This document shows positions 1-7,432 of a stretch of DNA of 44,918 bases, piece after piece. Both the position numbers and the translations under genes were made by a program. Within the stretch, counting starts at the first letter, position 1; every line of letters begins with the position of its first letter. The notes beneath the pieces are model-generated. The model was not told where the DNA came from and did no database searches. It saw only the letters and a program-made list of their open reading frames with translations. This stretch comes from a virus, in the IMG/VR virus record IMGVR_UViG_3300010885_044600, positions 1-44,918 of that record, one strand, 5' to 3'.

Positions 1-17
1 AAGCAGTCAGGAAGTCT

Positions 18-779
18 TTATTGTGTTCCATCAGCAACAGCAGTCTTAACTTTGTTAGGGCCACGTGTGCGCTTGGCAGGCACTGCAATACCGTCGATGT
101 CTTGAACCACTACTGATTTACTTTTGCTTGGACGACTAACTGTGGGATCCATACGCTCGGCATCTTTCTTCATACGTGCCGCTTCTGCAATCATTGACTT
201 GGCATTTGCTTCCATTGCCTGTGCCTGTGACAACATATTGGCAGCAATATCGCGATCAGTCAATGCACCATCAGCACCAGCGCGAAGAACTGGAGGAGCA
301 ACATAACCCGGTGCCGACTTGGCAGCCTGGCCGGCTTTGTATTCTGCTTCTGCTTTGCGTTTGACTTCTGGTGCCACCATTCCGCGACTGGCATCATTTA
401 GTGCCATGCGTTTGATTGCTTCTTCGCCAGTTTTCATTTCGTTCAACATTTTGTTGAGTTCGTCTAGGCGGATTTTTGAACTGCCAGTTGGCGTAATAAT
501 AATGTCGCTAGAACGTACTTTCTTGATCATGCGCTCTTGGTGCAGTGTTTCTAAGATAGGACGACCATCTGGAAAGTAACTGCGATGTAGCGCATCAGCA
601 AATTCTTCTGCTGATTGACCAATTGTGCTTTCTAATACCTTTTGCACAGAATCTTGCCAGTGTGCCTGTAGCGTTTCAGGATAGACAACCAGACTCATGT
701 GATCTTCTCCGGGTACCTGACGGAACAAGATGCAGACCTTACGGTCACCGTGTTTACCAACGTGTTTCATAAATGCCAT
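18..779 (-). CDS. Hypothetical phage protein, 253 aa
   Basis: Function not recognised. The protein is soluble-looking, with no signal peptide or membrane segment. Residues about 105-215 are rich in Ala, Glu, Lys and Met and look helical or coiled-coil; the C-terminus is basic (PAKRTRGPNKVK). The start is supported by AAGGAG a few bases upstream of the ATG. It begins 2 nt after the stop of the 67-aa gene at 782-985, so the two are probably co-transcribed. A scaffold or DNA-associated role would fit the composition but is a guess. Confidence 0.75.
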   Translation of the reverse strand: MAFMKHVGKHGDRKVCILFRQVPGEDHMSLVVYPETLQAHWQDSVQKVLESTIGQSAEEFADALHRSYFPDGRPILETLHQERMIKKVRSSDIIITPTGSSKIRLDELNKMLNEMKTGEEAIKRMALNDASRGMVAPEVKRKAEAEYKAGQAAKSAPGYVAPPVLRAGADGALTDRDIAANMLSQAQAMEANAKSMIAEAARMKKDAERMDPTVSRPSKSKSVVVQDIDGIAVPAKRTRGPNKVKTAVADGTQ

Positions 780-781
780 TG

Positions 782-985
782 TTACTCTCCTTGTGTGTTA
801 CTGGCCGCAGATTCTTCCTGGGCCTTGGCTTGTGCTACTACTGCTTCAAGGAAACTGGTTAGTTTGTTGTAAACTTCTCCAATCTCCTTCATTTCTGCGG
901 CACGGAACGCACCGCGTGTGCTTGCTAAGTCAACGATATCTTTTAACAGATTTAAATCGGCGATAGTAATTTCTTTGTTTTCCAT
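782..985 (-). CDS. Small hypothetical phage protein, 67 aa
   Basis: A short acidic, helix-rich protein with no recognisable domain. It lies immediately before the 253-aa gene and after a possible hairpin terminator, so it is likely the first gene of a two-gene unit. An AT-rich TAAATATC stretch precedes its start; no strong Shine-Dalgarno is seen. Confidence 0.6.
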   Translation of the reverse strand: MENKEITIADLNLLKDIVDLASTRGAFRAAEMKEIGEVYNKLTSFLEAVVAQAKAQEESAASNTQGE

Positions 986-1000
986 ATAGATATTTAATAA

Positions 1001-1041
1001 AAAAGATAGCAGTGCAAAAGTTTTTTACTGTGTATTGCACT
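1001..1041 (-). terminator. Probable intrinsic terminator
   Basis: On the minus strand AGTGCAA pairs with TTGCACT across a 17-nt loop and is followed by GCTATCTTTTTTATT. It would end the run of small genes between 1073 and 2559. The loop is long, so the call is moderate. Confidence 0.45.
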
Positions 1042-1072
1042 CAAAATTAGTCACTTAGGACAAATTGATTGC

Positions 1073-1306
1073 TCAAAACTCCACCAGTTTTTTTATGTCT
1101 TTTGTTGGAACCCACATGACATTGTGAATATCTTGTTTGACTTTTACAGGAAGATCGGCATGTACTAGCACACGTTTATCTTGTTCTCGTACTACGGTGC
1201 CAATAAATGGCACTCCAGTAAACCGTCCGAATACTCTAGCTCCAAGATCAAACTTTGGTCGTGGAGTATCTTTGTTTTTGTCGGCAAAGTATTCAGCGTA
1301 GCCCAT
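1073..1306 (-). CDS. Small hypothetical phage protein, 77 aa
   Basis: Not recognised. Begins MGYAEYFADKN; the middle (residues 20-60, LGARVFGRF...GTVVREQDKRVLVHADLPV) has alternating hydrophobic residues that suggest a small beta-barrel or SH3-like fold. It shares the base of its start codon with the stop of the upstream gene, implying translational coupling. Confidence 0.65.
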   Translation of the reverse strand: MGYAEYFADKNKDTPRPKFDLGARVFGRFTGVPFIGTVVREQDKRVLVHADLPVKVKQDIHNVMWVPTKDIKKLVEF

Positions 1307-1527
1307 TACTCAAAGTGCTTTCTTAATGCGTCAACACTTTGGTCGATTGTGCATTTGACAATGTCTTCTTGGAAAGTGGTTTTAGCACAGTGCAATGGCG
1401 TGTCTTTGACCACTTGAATGCATTCTTCGATTAGCAGCTCTGCAAATTTTTCCAATGTAGTGCCACCTACTGTGGGGTAATGGCTACCTCCCGCTGCCAA
1501 TGCGAGATCGTGTATTTTTTGTTTCAT
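1306..1527 (-). CDS. Phage conserved small protein, FAELLIEEC family (paralogue 3)
   Basis: One of three tandem paralogues. It has the motif KFAELLIEECIQVV and ends in a degenerate HFE where the other two end in IKQHFGVE. Proteins of this pattern (FAELI.REC ... IK.HFGVE) are widespread short ORFs in T4-like and jumbo phages, but no function is known to me. The start overlaps the preceding paralogue's stop by 4 nt. Confidence 0.75.
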   Translation of the reverse strand: MKQKIHDLALAAGGSHYPTVGGTTLEKFAELLIEECIQVVKDTPLHCAKTTFQEDIVKCTIDQSVDALRKHFE

Positions 1528-1721
1528 CGTTCGACTCCAAAGTGTTGTTTAATCTGCATCACGGCATCGTCGTAGCCGTTTAGATATAGGTTAGACATGC
1601 ATTCTCGCACCACCAACTCAGCAAACTTTGCAGTATCAAAGTGTAATTGACCGTCTACCAGTGCACCTTCCACACGATGACTCCAGCATTGTTTTTCAAA
1701 TTCTGCAATACGATTGTGCAT
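1524..1721 (-). CDS. Phage conserved small protein, FAELVVREC family (paralogue 2)
   Basis: 65 aa, N-terminal MHNRIAEFEKQ, central KFAELVVRECMSN and C-terminal IKQHFGVER. It is the middle of three tandem paralogues and starts on the last base of the upstream copy's stop codon. The conserved ends with a variable middle suggest duplication followed by divergence. Function unknown. Confidence 0.8.
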   Translation of the reverse strand: MHNRIAEFEKQCWSHRVEGALVDGQLHFDTAKFAELVVRECMSNLYLNGYDDAVMQIKQHFGVER

Positions 1722-1933
1722 TATTCGACTCCAAAGTGTTGTTTAATCATTGAAGCGGCACCACTGCTGGTAGTCTGAGTTGCAGTACCTTGTTCACATA
1801 TCTGAACACATTCTGCTATAATCAACTCGGCGAACTTTGACTCGAATGCTTCGGACCAGGTAGGTTCACCTCTAAAGTTATCGTCGGCATACTTTTCAGC
1901 CTGTTCAGAAAGTAGTTTAATTCGCTTGTTCAT
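1721..1933 (-). CDS. Phage conserved small protein, FAELIIAEC family (paralogue 1)
   Basis: 70 aa, begins MNKRIKLLSEQAEKYA, with KFAELIIAECVQIC in the middle and IKQHFGVE at the end. It is the first of three adjacent paralogues and overlaps the 3' end of the upstream MGFFSW-type gene by 17 nt. The family is typical of T4-like phage accessory regions; its role is unknown. Confidence 0.8.
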   Translation of the reverse strand: MNKRIKLLSEQAEKYADDNFRGEPTWSEAFESKFAELIIAECVQICEQGTATQTTSSGAASMIKQHFGVE

Positions 1934-2252
1934 TGGTTACACCAAATTCTTGTTCCAGGTCTTCATCATTGTAGAAGAAACCTTGGCCTTGATCCCAGGG
2001 ATTTTTCTCAAATTGATCAAACGTTTCTCCGTTGTAGTATTTTTCTATGACCATGCGCCATCGTTCTTCGGAATGATCCACCAGTTCAAGTTCGCCAACT
2101 CGGCCGTAGCCATCATAGGTGCCACTGACACGATCGCCATTCTTAAACAGCACAACAACCTCTGAAGCAAATGCCCAAGGTGTGTTTCTTACTGCAACCT
2201 CTGCCATCACAGGCTTGTCTGATTTAGCACAGCGCCAACTGAAGAATCCCAT
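1917..2252 (-). CDS. Phage conserved hypothetical, MGFFSW-type, 111 aa
   Basis: I place the start at the internal ATG that overlaps the upstream stop (TAATG), giving MGFFSWRCAKSDKPVM, an N-terminus I have met repeatedly in phage hypothetical proteins. Residues 30-60 (VVLFKNGDRVSGTYDGYGRVGELEL) look like a small beta domain; the C-terminus is acidic. An in-frame extension of 20 residues upstream is not credible. Function unknown. Confidence 0.75.
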   Translation of the reverse strand: MGFFSWRCAKSDKPVMAEVAVRNTPWAFASEVVVLFKNGDRVSGTYDGYGRVGELELVDHSEERWRMVIEKYYNGETFDQFEKNPWDQGQGFFYNDEDLEQEFGVTNEQAN

Positions 2253-2419
2253 TATACCAACTCCTCGACAACACCCAGCACTTCTGCAAGAATTAAAAAT
2301 GTTCCTGCCCAAAATAAATTGCCTAGTACTAGATTACCGCCAGCAACAACTCGTAATGCACTCTTAGCCAGGCTAACATAAAAATGCCCCCGGCTTGTAT
2401 CTTTAGGTTGTATTTCCAT
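2252..2419 (-). CDS. Small membrane protein, 55 aa
   Basis: Encodes MEIQPKDTSRGHFYVSLA then a hydrophobic stretch (about residues 24-54, VVAGGNLVLGNLFWAG and on) that could form one membrane helix. Start and stop overlap both neighbours by 1-4 nt, forming an ATGA/TAATG chain that supports a real gene. A good AGGAG-like site (GGGAGAAATA) precedes the ATG. Role unknown. Confidence 0.6.
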   Translation of the reverse strand: MEIQPKDTSRGHFYVSLAKSALRVVAGGNLVLGNLFWAGTFLILAEVLGVVEELV

Positions 2420-2559
2420 TATTTCTCCCATTTAGTGTCTTGACAAGTGCAGTTGCGACCTTGATTGCAATCGCCTGTACATCCGGTTGCAGGCATTGTA
2501 GCAAATAACACTACAATGCTCACCACTACCGCTAATGTAATTAATAATACCGCAATCAT
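2419..2559 (-). CDS. Small Cys-rich membrane-anchored peptide, 46 aa
   Basis: Begins MIAVLLITLAVVVSIVVLF, one N-terminal membrane helix, followed by a short tail with four Cys (TGCTGDCNQGRNCTCQD). It could be a signal-anchored periplasmic peptide or a membrane-bound metal or thiol site. A GAGGAGTGCCA-type site lies upstream and its stop overlaps the next start. No family recognised. Confidence 0.55.
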   Translation of the reverse strand: MIAVLLITLAVVVSIVVLFATMPATGCTGDCNQGRNCTCQDTKWEK

Positions 2560-2568
2560 TGGCACTCC

Positions 2569-3876
2569 TCAATTTTCTTCTTCTTCACCATAGTAGGCAT
2601 ATTGCCCGAATGGTGGAACAATAGATCTGGTACCGTGCAAGATGAACACTGTTTCTGTGTAGTTCTCGTCGCCCCAGCTACCGTACGGGTATCCGTCTGT
2701 AAACATGACCAATCTCTTGGGCTCAATCTCGTTATCTTTCAAGTACCGGTACACACAATCAAAATCTGTACCACCACCACCTGCTGGCTCATAGTCGCAG
2801 ATTGTGTCCAAGTTGTCTGAATCGTATTGCACAGGATTGTAAGTTTCTGTATCAAAGCTAACAACATGGATCTTGTACGCTGGGAACGATTCCATAATGC
2901 CCTGGATCTCACTTAGGAAGTCTTTCAGCATGGCCTCGCCAATAGAACCCGATGTGTCGATTGCCACTGCAATATCGATCATGGGCTCCAGCTTCATACC
3001 GGGCATAATAGCATCCATGTCCCAGCCTTTGCGGCCGGTTCGCATCCAGGTATAGTCACTCTTAATAGTGCTTTCTAACTGCATACGGAGCAGTTCGCGC
3101 CAGTTCATTTTGGGTTCTGTCAAGTCCTTTAAGATACGACGGACACCTGCGGGCAAGTTACCTGCGCCATCTGCGTCTGCGGCCACAGCCGACAACATGG
3201 CTTCTTTAATCTCGTCTTTAATTTGCTGACGATCCTCGGCACTCAACTTAGGGCGACCCTTGCCTTTTTTATCGCCGTCTTCACCTTCCTCACCTGAGCC
3301 GCCACTGTCATCATCGCCTTCGCCATCCAAGTGCTCGTCGATCATCTGGTCCATCAACTTACCAATGTCGATCTTGTCGGCTTTCTCATACAAGATATCG
3401 TACACTTCCTCGGCACAGAGACCTTCATATTTTTTGTCGTACAAGCAAGGCACACTGGTAATGAACTCGCCAACACCGTGCTTCTTCAAGTCTCCATTTA
3501 CACAATAGTCATCTGCAATATTCCACAGCATGGGATCTCGCTCACCTCTGCGTCCAAAGTGATCATATACACAATGCAGGACCTCGTGTCCAAACAGGAA
3601 CTCTACTTCTTTAGGTTTCAACAGTTTAATAAACTTGCAATTGTAATAGAAATTACGGCCATCTGTTGCGGCAGTAGGGCACCATTCGTCTGCATTGACA
3701 AGTTTTAAACGAGTTGCTAAGTTGCCAAAAAAGCTAGCCTTAAGCAACAGGCCCACACGGGCTGTGGTCAAAATTTCTCGCACTTCTCGATCCAGTTTGG
3801 GATCCATTTTACCCACAAGATCTTTAATCTTGTCGTTTTCTTTAGAGTCTGCAGTGGTACCTTTTTTGGAGCTCAT
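2569..3876 (-). CDS. Zinc metallopeptidase-like plus VWA domain protein, 435 aa
   Basis: Two-part protein. The N-terminal half has a zinc-peptidase signature, GHEVLHCVYDH at about residues 97-107 (HExxH with a further His). An acidic linker (about 165-205, Asp/Glu/Gly-rich) follows. The C-terminal half is a VWA-like domain with a MIDAS motif AIDTSGSIG near 310. This matches the DUF2201/VWA-like family usually encoded beside MoxR-type AAA ATPases, as here (4303-5388). MoxR/VWA pairs act as chaperones that remodel or load metal into partners; the phage target is unknown. Start supported by AAGGAATTGT before the ATG; a consensus promoter lies upstream. Confidence 0.85.
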   Translation of the reverse strand: MSSKKGTTADSKENDKIKDLVGKMDPKLDREVREILTTARVGLLLKASFFGNLATRLKLVNADEWCPTAATDGRNFYYNCKFIKLLKPKEVEFLFGHEVLHCVYDHFGRRGERDPMLWNIADDYCVNGDLKKHGVGEFITSVPCLYDKKYEGLCAEEVYDILYEKADKIDIGKLMDQMIDEHLDGEGDDDSGGSGEEGEDGDKKGKGRPKLSAEDRQQIKDEIKEAMLSAVAADADGAGNLPAGVRRILKDLTEPKMNWRELLRMQLESTIKSDYTWMRTGRKGWDMDAIMPGMKLEPMIDIAVAIDTSGSIGEAMLKDFLSEIQGIMESFPAYKIHVVSFDTETYNPVQYDSDNLDTICDYEPAGGGGTDFDCVYRYLKDNEIEPKRLVMFTDGYPYGSWGDENYTETVFILHGTRSIVPPFGQYAYYGEEEEN

Positions 3877-3904
3877 ACAATTCCTTTTTGTTTCATTATG
3901 CTAT

Positions 3905-3933
3905 ATTATAGCAAAATACATATTATTTGTCAA
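3905..3933 (-). promoter_or_regulatory. Sigma70 promoter for the metallopeptidase/VWA gene
   Basis: Minus strand TTGACA at 3928-3933, 17-bp spacer, TATAAT at 3905-3910 with TGC just before it (extended -10). Perfect consensus at both hexamers, 30 bp upstream of the ATG. Confidence 0.85.
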
Positions 3934-3935
3934 TC

Positions 3936-4268
3936 TTAAGCAGTGTTAGGATGACTCAGCATAAACCAATTTAGCTCTTTGTCTGTGGCCACATAGATTC
4001 TATAATCATTGTACCGGGCACTGTATGCCCAAAGAGTATTGATATCATCAGGCTCAAACAGCATGGGATTGGCACTGCCACTTCGGATTATGGCAACACG
4101 GGTTTCAACATCTTGGCTCCATCCAAATGTGGTATTAAACCATTTCCGACTATGATCAAAGTCCAACACACCAGTGCCTTTCCAGTGCGCCTTTGAGAAT
4201 TCAATCATGTACTGAAAGTATTCTTTTTGACTATACCGCTTATCAAGTCTAGTAACTTTGTATTTCAT
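3936..4268 (-). CDS. Hypothetical phage protein, 110 aa
   Basis: A compact, Trp/Tyr-rich soluble protein (KAHWKGTG, RKWFNTTFGWSQD, YRIYVATDKELNWFML) with no recognised domain. It lies between the MoxR gene and the VWA gene, downstream of a terminator, with no strong promoter visible immediately upstream. Its position between the two partners suggests but does not prove a shared function. Confidence 0.7.
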   Translation of the reverse strand: MKYKVTRLDKRYSQKEYFQYMIEFSKAHWKGTGVLDFDHSRKWFNTTFGWSQDVETRVAIIRSGSANPMLFEPDDINTLWAYSARYNDYRIYVATDKELNWFMLSHPNTA

Positions 4269-4274
4269 AATAAA

Positions 4275-4296
4275 GAAGCGGTATTGCTACCGCTTC
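4275..4296 (-). terminator. Intrinsic terminator after the MoxR ATPase gene
   Basis: Minus strand GAAGCGGTA-gcaa-TACCGCTTC, a 9-bp stem with a 4-nt loop, followed by TTTATTATG. It lies 7 nt after the ATPase stop codon and separates it from the 110-aa gene. Confidence 0.75.
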
Positions 4297-4302
4297 CTTG
4301 TG

Positions 4303-5388
4303 TTATGCCCTAGCTTGCAAAATGTACTTGCCGTACTTTTGATGGAACTCGTCAAAGTTCTTTAACTTGGTAGGTTGGAATGGCAAGTCGTATGTGGTAA
4401 GAGCAATACGAGCACCCATAACAACTAGTTCTGTTTCAAAGTTCTTCATCATATAGCCCAGGAAGTTGTCAGACATGGTATGGAACTCTTTGTCTGGCAC
4501 TTTACGGGCCACTGCATCTTTGAGCTCGTAGCACATACTGATAACCAAACTGTACATGGCACTGACTTCTTTAACTGACAGGTCGGTGACCTTACCTGAC
4601 AAGATATCCTCGGGCTTGGGCAGTTTAGAACTAATCTTACGATGGGCCATGAACTTCACAGCAAGACCTTCGCCAATTGTACCGGCAATTAAGTTGGTCA
4701 AAGTGTCGTTGTCGGTGTCCTCGTCATCCAACAACTGGCTCACAAAAGTCCATGAGCGTGGAGTAGCAAAGGCACGGCTGGCACTCTTAGCATCGAAGTC
4801 GTATAAGTCTTGCTTGGCAAAACTTAAATAACCCACCACGTCTTTGTGGATATTGTGTTGAACAGCCCAGGCCTGGTAGCTGGCAAAGTCTACCTTCATC
4901 TCTTGGTGGATGAAACGATTGGCCAGCGGAGTGGGCATACGATAAGTTACGCCTTTGTCACTCTCTCTGTTGCCTGCGGCCACCATAACAACATTGTCCG
5001 GCAGTTTATACTTGCCTACACGTCGGTTCAAAATAAGTTGGTAAGCGGCTGCCTGCACGTTACCTGCGGCACTGTTCATCTCGTCCAGGAACAAGACCAC
5101 AATAGGATACTGGCTGGCAGTTTCCTCGTCCGGCAAGTCGATAGGGGGAGCCCAGTCCATTTTACCAATTTCTTTATTGTAAAAAGGAATGCCTCGAATG
5201 TCTGTGGGCTCCATTTGTCCCAGTCGGCAGTCATACATAATGCCACCTAGTTCGTTTGCAAGTTCCTCTACCAGTTCACTTTTACCAATGCCAGGGGGAC
5301 CCCAAAGGAACAACGGGCGTTTAACTTTAAATGCTTTTAACAAACTCTTGCGAGCCTGTGTAGAGGTAACTGTACGGGTATCTGACAT
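4303..5388 (-). CDS. MoxR-type AAA+ ATPase, 361 aa
   Basis: AAA+ ATPase with Walker A GPPGIGKS at about residues 30-37, Walker B VVLFLDEMNSA near 97-107 and a sensor-type VMVAAGNRES near 135. Length and layout match MoxR/AAA_5 proteins, which work with VWA-domain partners; such a partner lies 0.4 kb downstream. ATP hydrolysis probably remodels a complex bound through the VWA MIDAS site. The start has AAGGAAACACT upstream, and a consensus promoter overlaps the end of the preceding gene. Known MoxR roles are in maturation and stress; what a phage does with it is open. Confidence 0.9.
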   Translation of the reverse strand: MSDTRTVTSTQARKSLLKAFKVKRPLFLWGPPGIGKSELVEELANELGGIMYDCRLGQMEPTDIRGIPFYNKEIGKMDWAPPIDLPDEETASQYPIVVLFLDEMNSAAGNVQAAAYQLILNRRVGKYKLPDNVVMVAAGNRESDKGVTYRMPTPLANRFIHQEMKVDFASYQAWAVQHNIHKDVVGYLSFAKQDLYDFDAKSASRAFATPRSWTFVSQLLDDEDTDNDTLTNLIAGTIGEGLAVKFMAHRKISSKLPKPEDILSGKVTDLSVKEVSAMYSLVISMCYELKDAVARKVPDKEFHTMSDNFLGYMMKNFETELVVMGARIALTTYDLPFQPTKLKNFDEFHQKYGKYILQARA

Positions 5389-5414
5389 AGTGTTTCCTTG
5401 TTGCTAATGTATGT

Positions 5415-5443
5415 ATTATACTGTTAAACTGTTTTTCCGTCAA
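5415..5443 (-). promoter_or_regulatory. Sigma70 promoter for the MoxR gene
   Basis: Minus strand TTGACG at 5438-5443, 17-bp spacer, TATAAT at 5415-5420. It lies partly inside the 3' end of the upstream 128-aa gene and gives the ATPase its own start of transcription. Confidence 0.75.
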
Positions 5444-5810
5444 CCAGGCGTCGGATACGTACACCCATGTCCTCGGGTGTGTCGCCTTTGCCTGTGAGCA
5501 TGTAGGCATAGTGCTCCACCATGTCGGCTTGTTTGAACTCCAGGTCAATGCCCAAGTTCTTAAACACAAGGTTAACTTGTTTAAGTGTTTCTTCCACTGT
5601 TTTTTGCACAATGTCCAACTGATCATCGTCAATCTCGTCTTGCTCGTAGCCCATGTCGCCTAATATGTCGTGAAAGGCTATTTGGTCATCCATAATGCAA
5701 AACTTGCCAAAAGCCCGGTTCAAATTTTCGTCGCCAAAGTCCTCAATGTGCTCGCCAATGTCGTTCGTATCGATCTCATTGAGTCTGGACTGTTTTGTGT
5801 ATGTGTGCAT
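5424..5810 (-). CDS. Acidic hypothetical phage protein, 128 aa
   Basis: Not recognised. Start chosen at MHTYTKQSRLNE because AGGAG sits 7 nt upstream; an upstream in-frame ATG would place the site inside the gene. The protein is strongly acidic and helix-rich (DTNDIGEHIEDFGDENL, EQDEIDDDQLDIVQKT). Its own promoter (5843-5871) precedes it and the MoxR ATPase follows, so it may be an adaptor of that system; this is inference from position. Confidence 0.7.
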   Translation of the reverse strand: MHTYTKQSRLNEIDTNDIGEHIEDFGDENLNRAFGKFCIMDDQIAFHDILGDMGYEQDEIDDDQLDIVQKTVEETLKQVNLVFKNLGIDLEFKQADMVEHYAYMLTGKGDTPEDMGVRIRRLVDGKTV

Positions 5811-5842
5811 TAGTTGGCTCCTAATTAAGTTACAATACAAGT

Positions 5843-5871
5843 ATTATAGCAAAATGGGAATTATGGGTCAA
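5843..5871 (-). promoter_or_regulatory. Sigma70 promoter before the acidic 128-aa gene
   Basis: Minus strand TTGACC at 5866-5871, 17-bp spacer, TATAAT at 5843-5848 with TGC before the -10. It sits between the terminator of the 6-10 kb operon and the gene. Confidence 0.8.
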
Positions 5872-5901
5872 CCAGACTAAAAGTGTCTATTTTTTAAGCA
5901 A

Positions 5902-5933
5902 AATGCAGTGTTGTTTTTACACAACACTGCATT
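5902..5933 (-). terminator. Long hairpin terminator of the 5.97-9.9 kb operon
   Basis: Minus strand AATGCAGTGTTGT pairs perfectly with ACAACACTGCATT (13 bp, 6-nt loop) followed by TTGCTTAAAAAATAG. The long perfect stem just after the operon's last stop marks its end; the U-tract is short, so some read-through is possible. Confidence 0.7.
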
Positions 5934-5966
5934 GTAGGGTTTAAAAGGTAATACTTGAGTATTACT

Positions 5967-6704
5967 TTATTGTATATCTACTAAGTGCTCTAGTTCTTCT
6001 TGTCCATGCACATCCACAATAAGATGCAGTCGTGCCAGACTACTGTTGTTTTTGACCCAATGTTTGAATCCAGCATTGAAAAAATAAACACGGCCGTCTG
6101 CTGGCAGATACTGCTCGTGCTCATGCCCTTGTTTTTCGATGTACATTTTAACATCAGGGTTGGTCAACACCGGAATGTGGTACCTAGTAATAAAACTAGG
6201 ATCATAGTCAATGTGTGGTTTGATCTCGTGTCCGCCTGCTAGATAATTCAATCTGGCTCTGGTTATTGGGCTGGTAAATTGATTGAATATTTTTTCAATT
6301 TCGCCCACAACCAATGGTCCTCTACGACCAAAATTTAACTCGTCTGCTTCTGCAATGTATTTTGGATGATTGTGATCTCTGCGACGAACTCGTTCTACAA
6401 ATGATGTTGATACTAGATCAACCGGGGATTCACTGCCGGTACCTACAAATTCTGTGAGCTGAACTTGACGAAACTTTTCGCTTTCGAGTCCAGTAGCGTC
6501 ATCTTCTTTAAAGTACTGATTATAGATAGTATGATTTGCGGCCATGAATCCCTTGTAACTATCGACTGCGGTACTATATCGGCAGCAGTTATAAGAATTC
6601 CAGTCCATTAGATTATTCTCTAATAAATGACTAACCAACGAATCAATATCAATGTGAATATTGTCGAGGTAGCCAAATGCCGGAAGCTGTTTACGAGTTT
6701 TCAT
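5967..6704 (-). CDS. 2OG-Fe(II) oxygenase, aspartyl/asparaginyl hydroxylase-like, 245 aa
   Basis: The C-terminal half has the iron and 2-oxoglutarate signatures of the Asp/Asn beta-hydroxylase-like group: IKPHIDYDPSFITRYHIPV (HxD plus Arg-x-His) at about residues 160-178 and KHWVKNNSSLARLHLIVDV (distal His and Arg) near 210-232. The N-terminal part is variable and may recognise the substrate. It is the last gene of an ATGA-coupled operon with a desaturase, two TauD-like proteins and an acetyltransferase, so it probably hydroxylates a product of that pathway or a protein. Substrate unknown. Confidence 0.8.
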   Translation of the reverse strand: MKTRKQLPAFGYLDNIHIDIDSLVSHLLENNLMDWNSYNCCRYSTAVDSYKGFMAANHTIYNQYFKEDDATGLESEKFRQVQLTEFVGTGSESPVDLVSTSFVERVRRRDHNHPKYIAEADELNFGRRGPLVVGEIEKIFNQFTSPITRARLNYLAGGHEIKPHIDYDPSFITRYHIPVLTNPDVKMYIEKQGHEHEQYLPADGRVYFFNAGFKHWVKNNSSLARLHLIVDVHGQEELEHLVDIQ

Positions 6705-7432
6705 TGTTTTACCAATCTAATAATATATGCCGCAACGTCAATTTGCCACCATTTTTGGCCAAACCGCCAATCCATTGGGTGAGCGTGATGATTGTTGTGC
6801 CATCCCTCTCCCCAAACTAACAATCCTAAAATTGGATTGTTAACGCTGGTATCTTTTCCGGGATGATCCTGCCAACCTATAGTGTGACCAACGTTATTGA
6901 TCAGTCCACCTGCATGGAACAAAAACAATGCTGGAACCAAATGTGCATAGACCACAGCCAATGGATCTATAGCGTATAGCATCGCGGCATACGCACCGTG
7001 TATGGCCCAATAGTAGTTATGCATAAATGCATGAAAACGACTGCGCATGAGATCGGTGACCATTCTAAGACTGGGCTGGTTAAACATGATCAAAAATTGC
7101 ACACGAAAAAATCCTTTGTGTAAGGGACTGTGGGGATCACGTTCGGTGTCTACAAACCTATGATGTTCTCTATGTATGGCCACCCACGCAATGCTAGATC
7201 CAACTCCGCCAATGGTGCCAATTACAGTGCCAAAATACTCCCACCATGCAGGCGCTTTATAACTTCTATGACTTAACAGCCTATGAAAAATTGCACTGGC
7301 ACCAATGCTTCCAGTCACAGCGTATACACCAAAGGCCACAAGCCAGTGCCACCACTCACCATTCACGATTAAGCACATCAAGGCGGCTATGCACATGGTT
7401 TGAAAAACAAACAGCCAGTTTATACGTTTCAT
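6701..7432 (-). CDS. Fatty acid / acyl desaturase, 243 aa
   Basis: Membrane di-iron desaturase of the delta-9 acyl-CoA desaturase type. The three histidine boxes are present: HRLLSH near residue 49, HREHH near 84 and HNNHH near 213. Several hydrophobic segments (residues 8-45, 145-180) span the membrane. The length is near that of short bacterial versions. It would introduce a double bond into a fatty acyl chain at the host inner membrane. Start overlaps the TauD-like stop by 4 nt (ATGA) and its stop overlaps the next ATG. A phage could alter host lipid fluidity, or make an unsaturated building block for the neighbouring enzymes. Confidence 0.88.
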   Translation of the reverse strand: MKRINWLFVFQTMCIAALMCLIVNGEWWHWLVAFGVYAVTGSIGASAIFHRLLSHRSYKAPAWWEYFGTVIGTIGGVGSSIAWVAIHREHHRFVDTERDPHSPLHKGFFRVQFLIMFNQPSLRMVTDLMRSRFHAFMHNYYWAIHGAYAAMLYAIDPLAVVYAHLVPALFLFHAGGLINNVGHTIGWQDHPGKDTSVNNPILGLLVWGEGWHNNHHAHPMDWRFGQKWWQIDVAAYIIRLVKQ

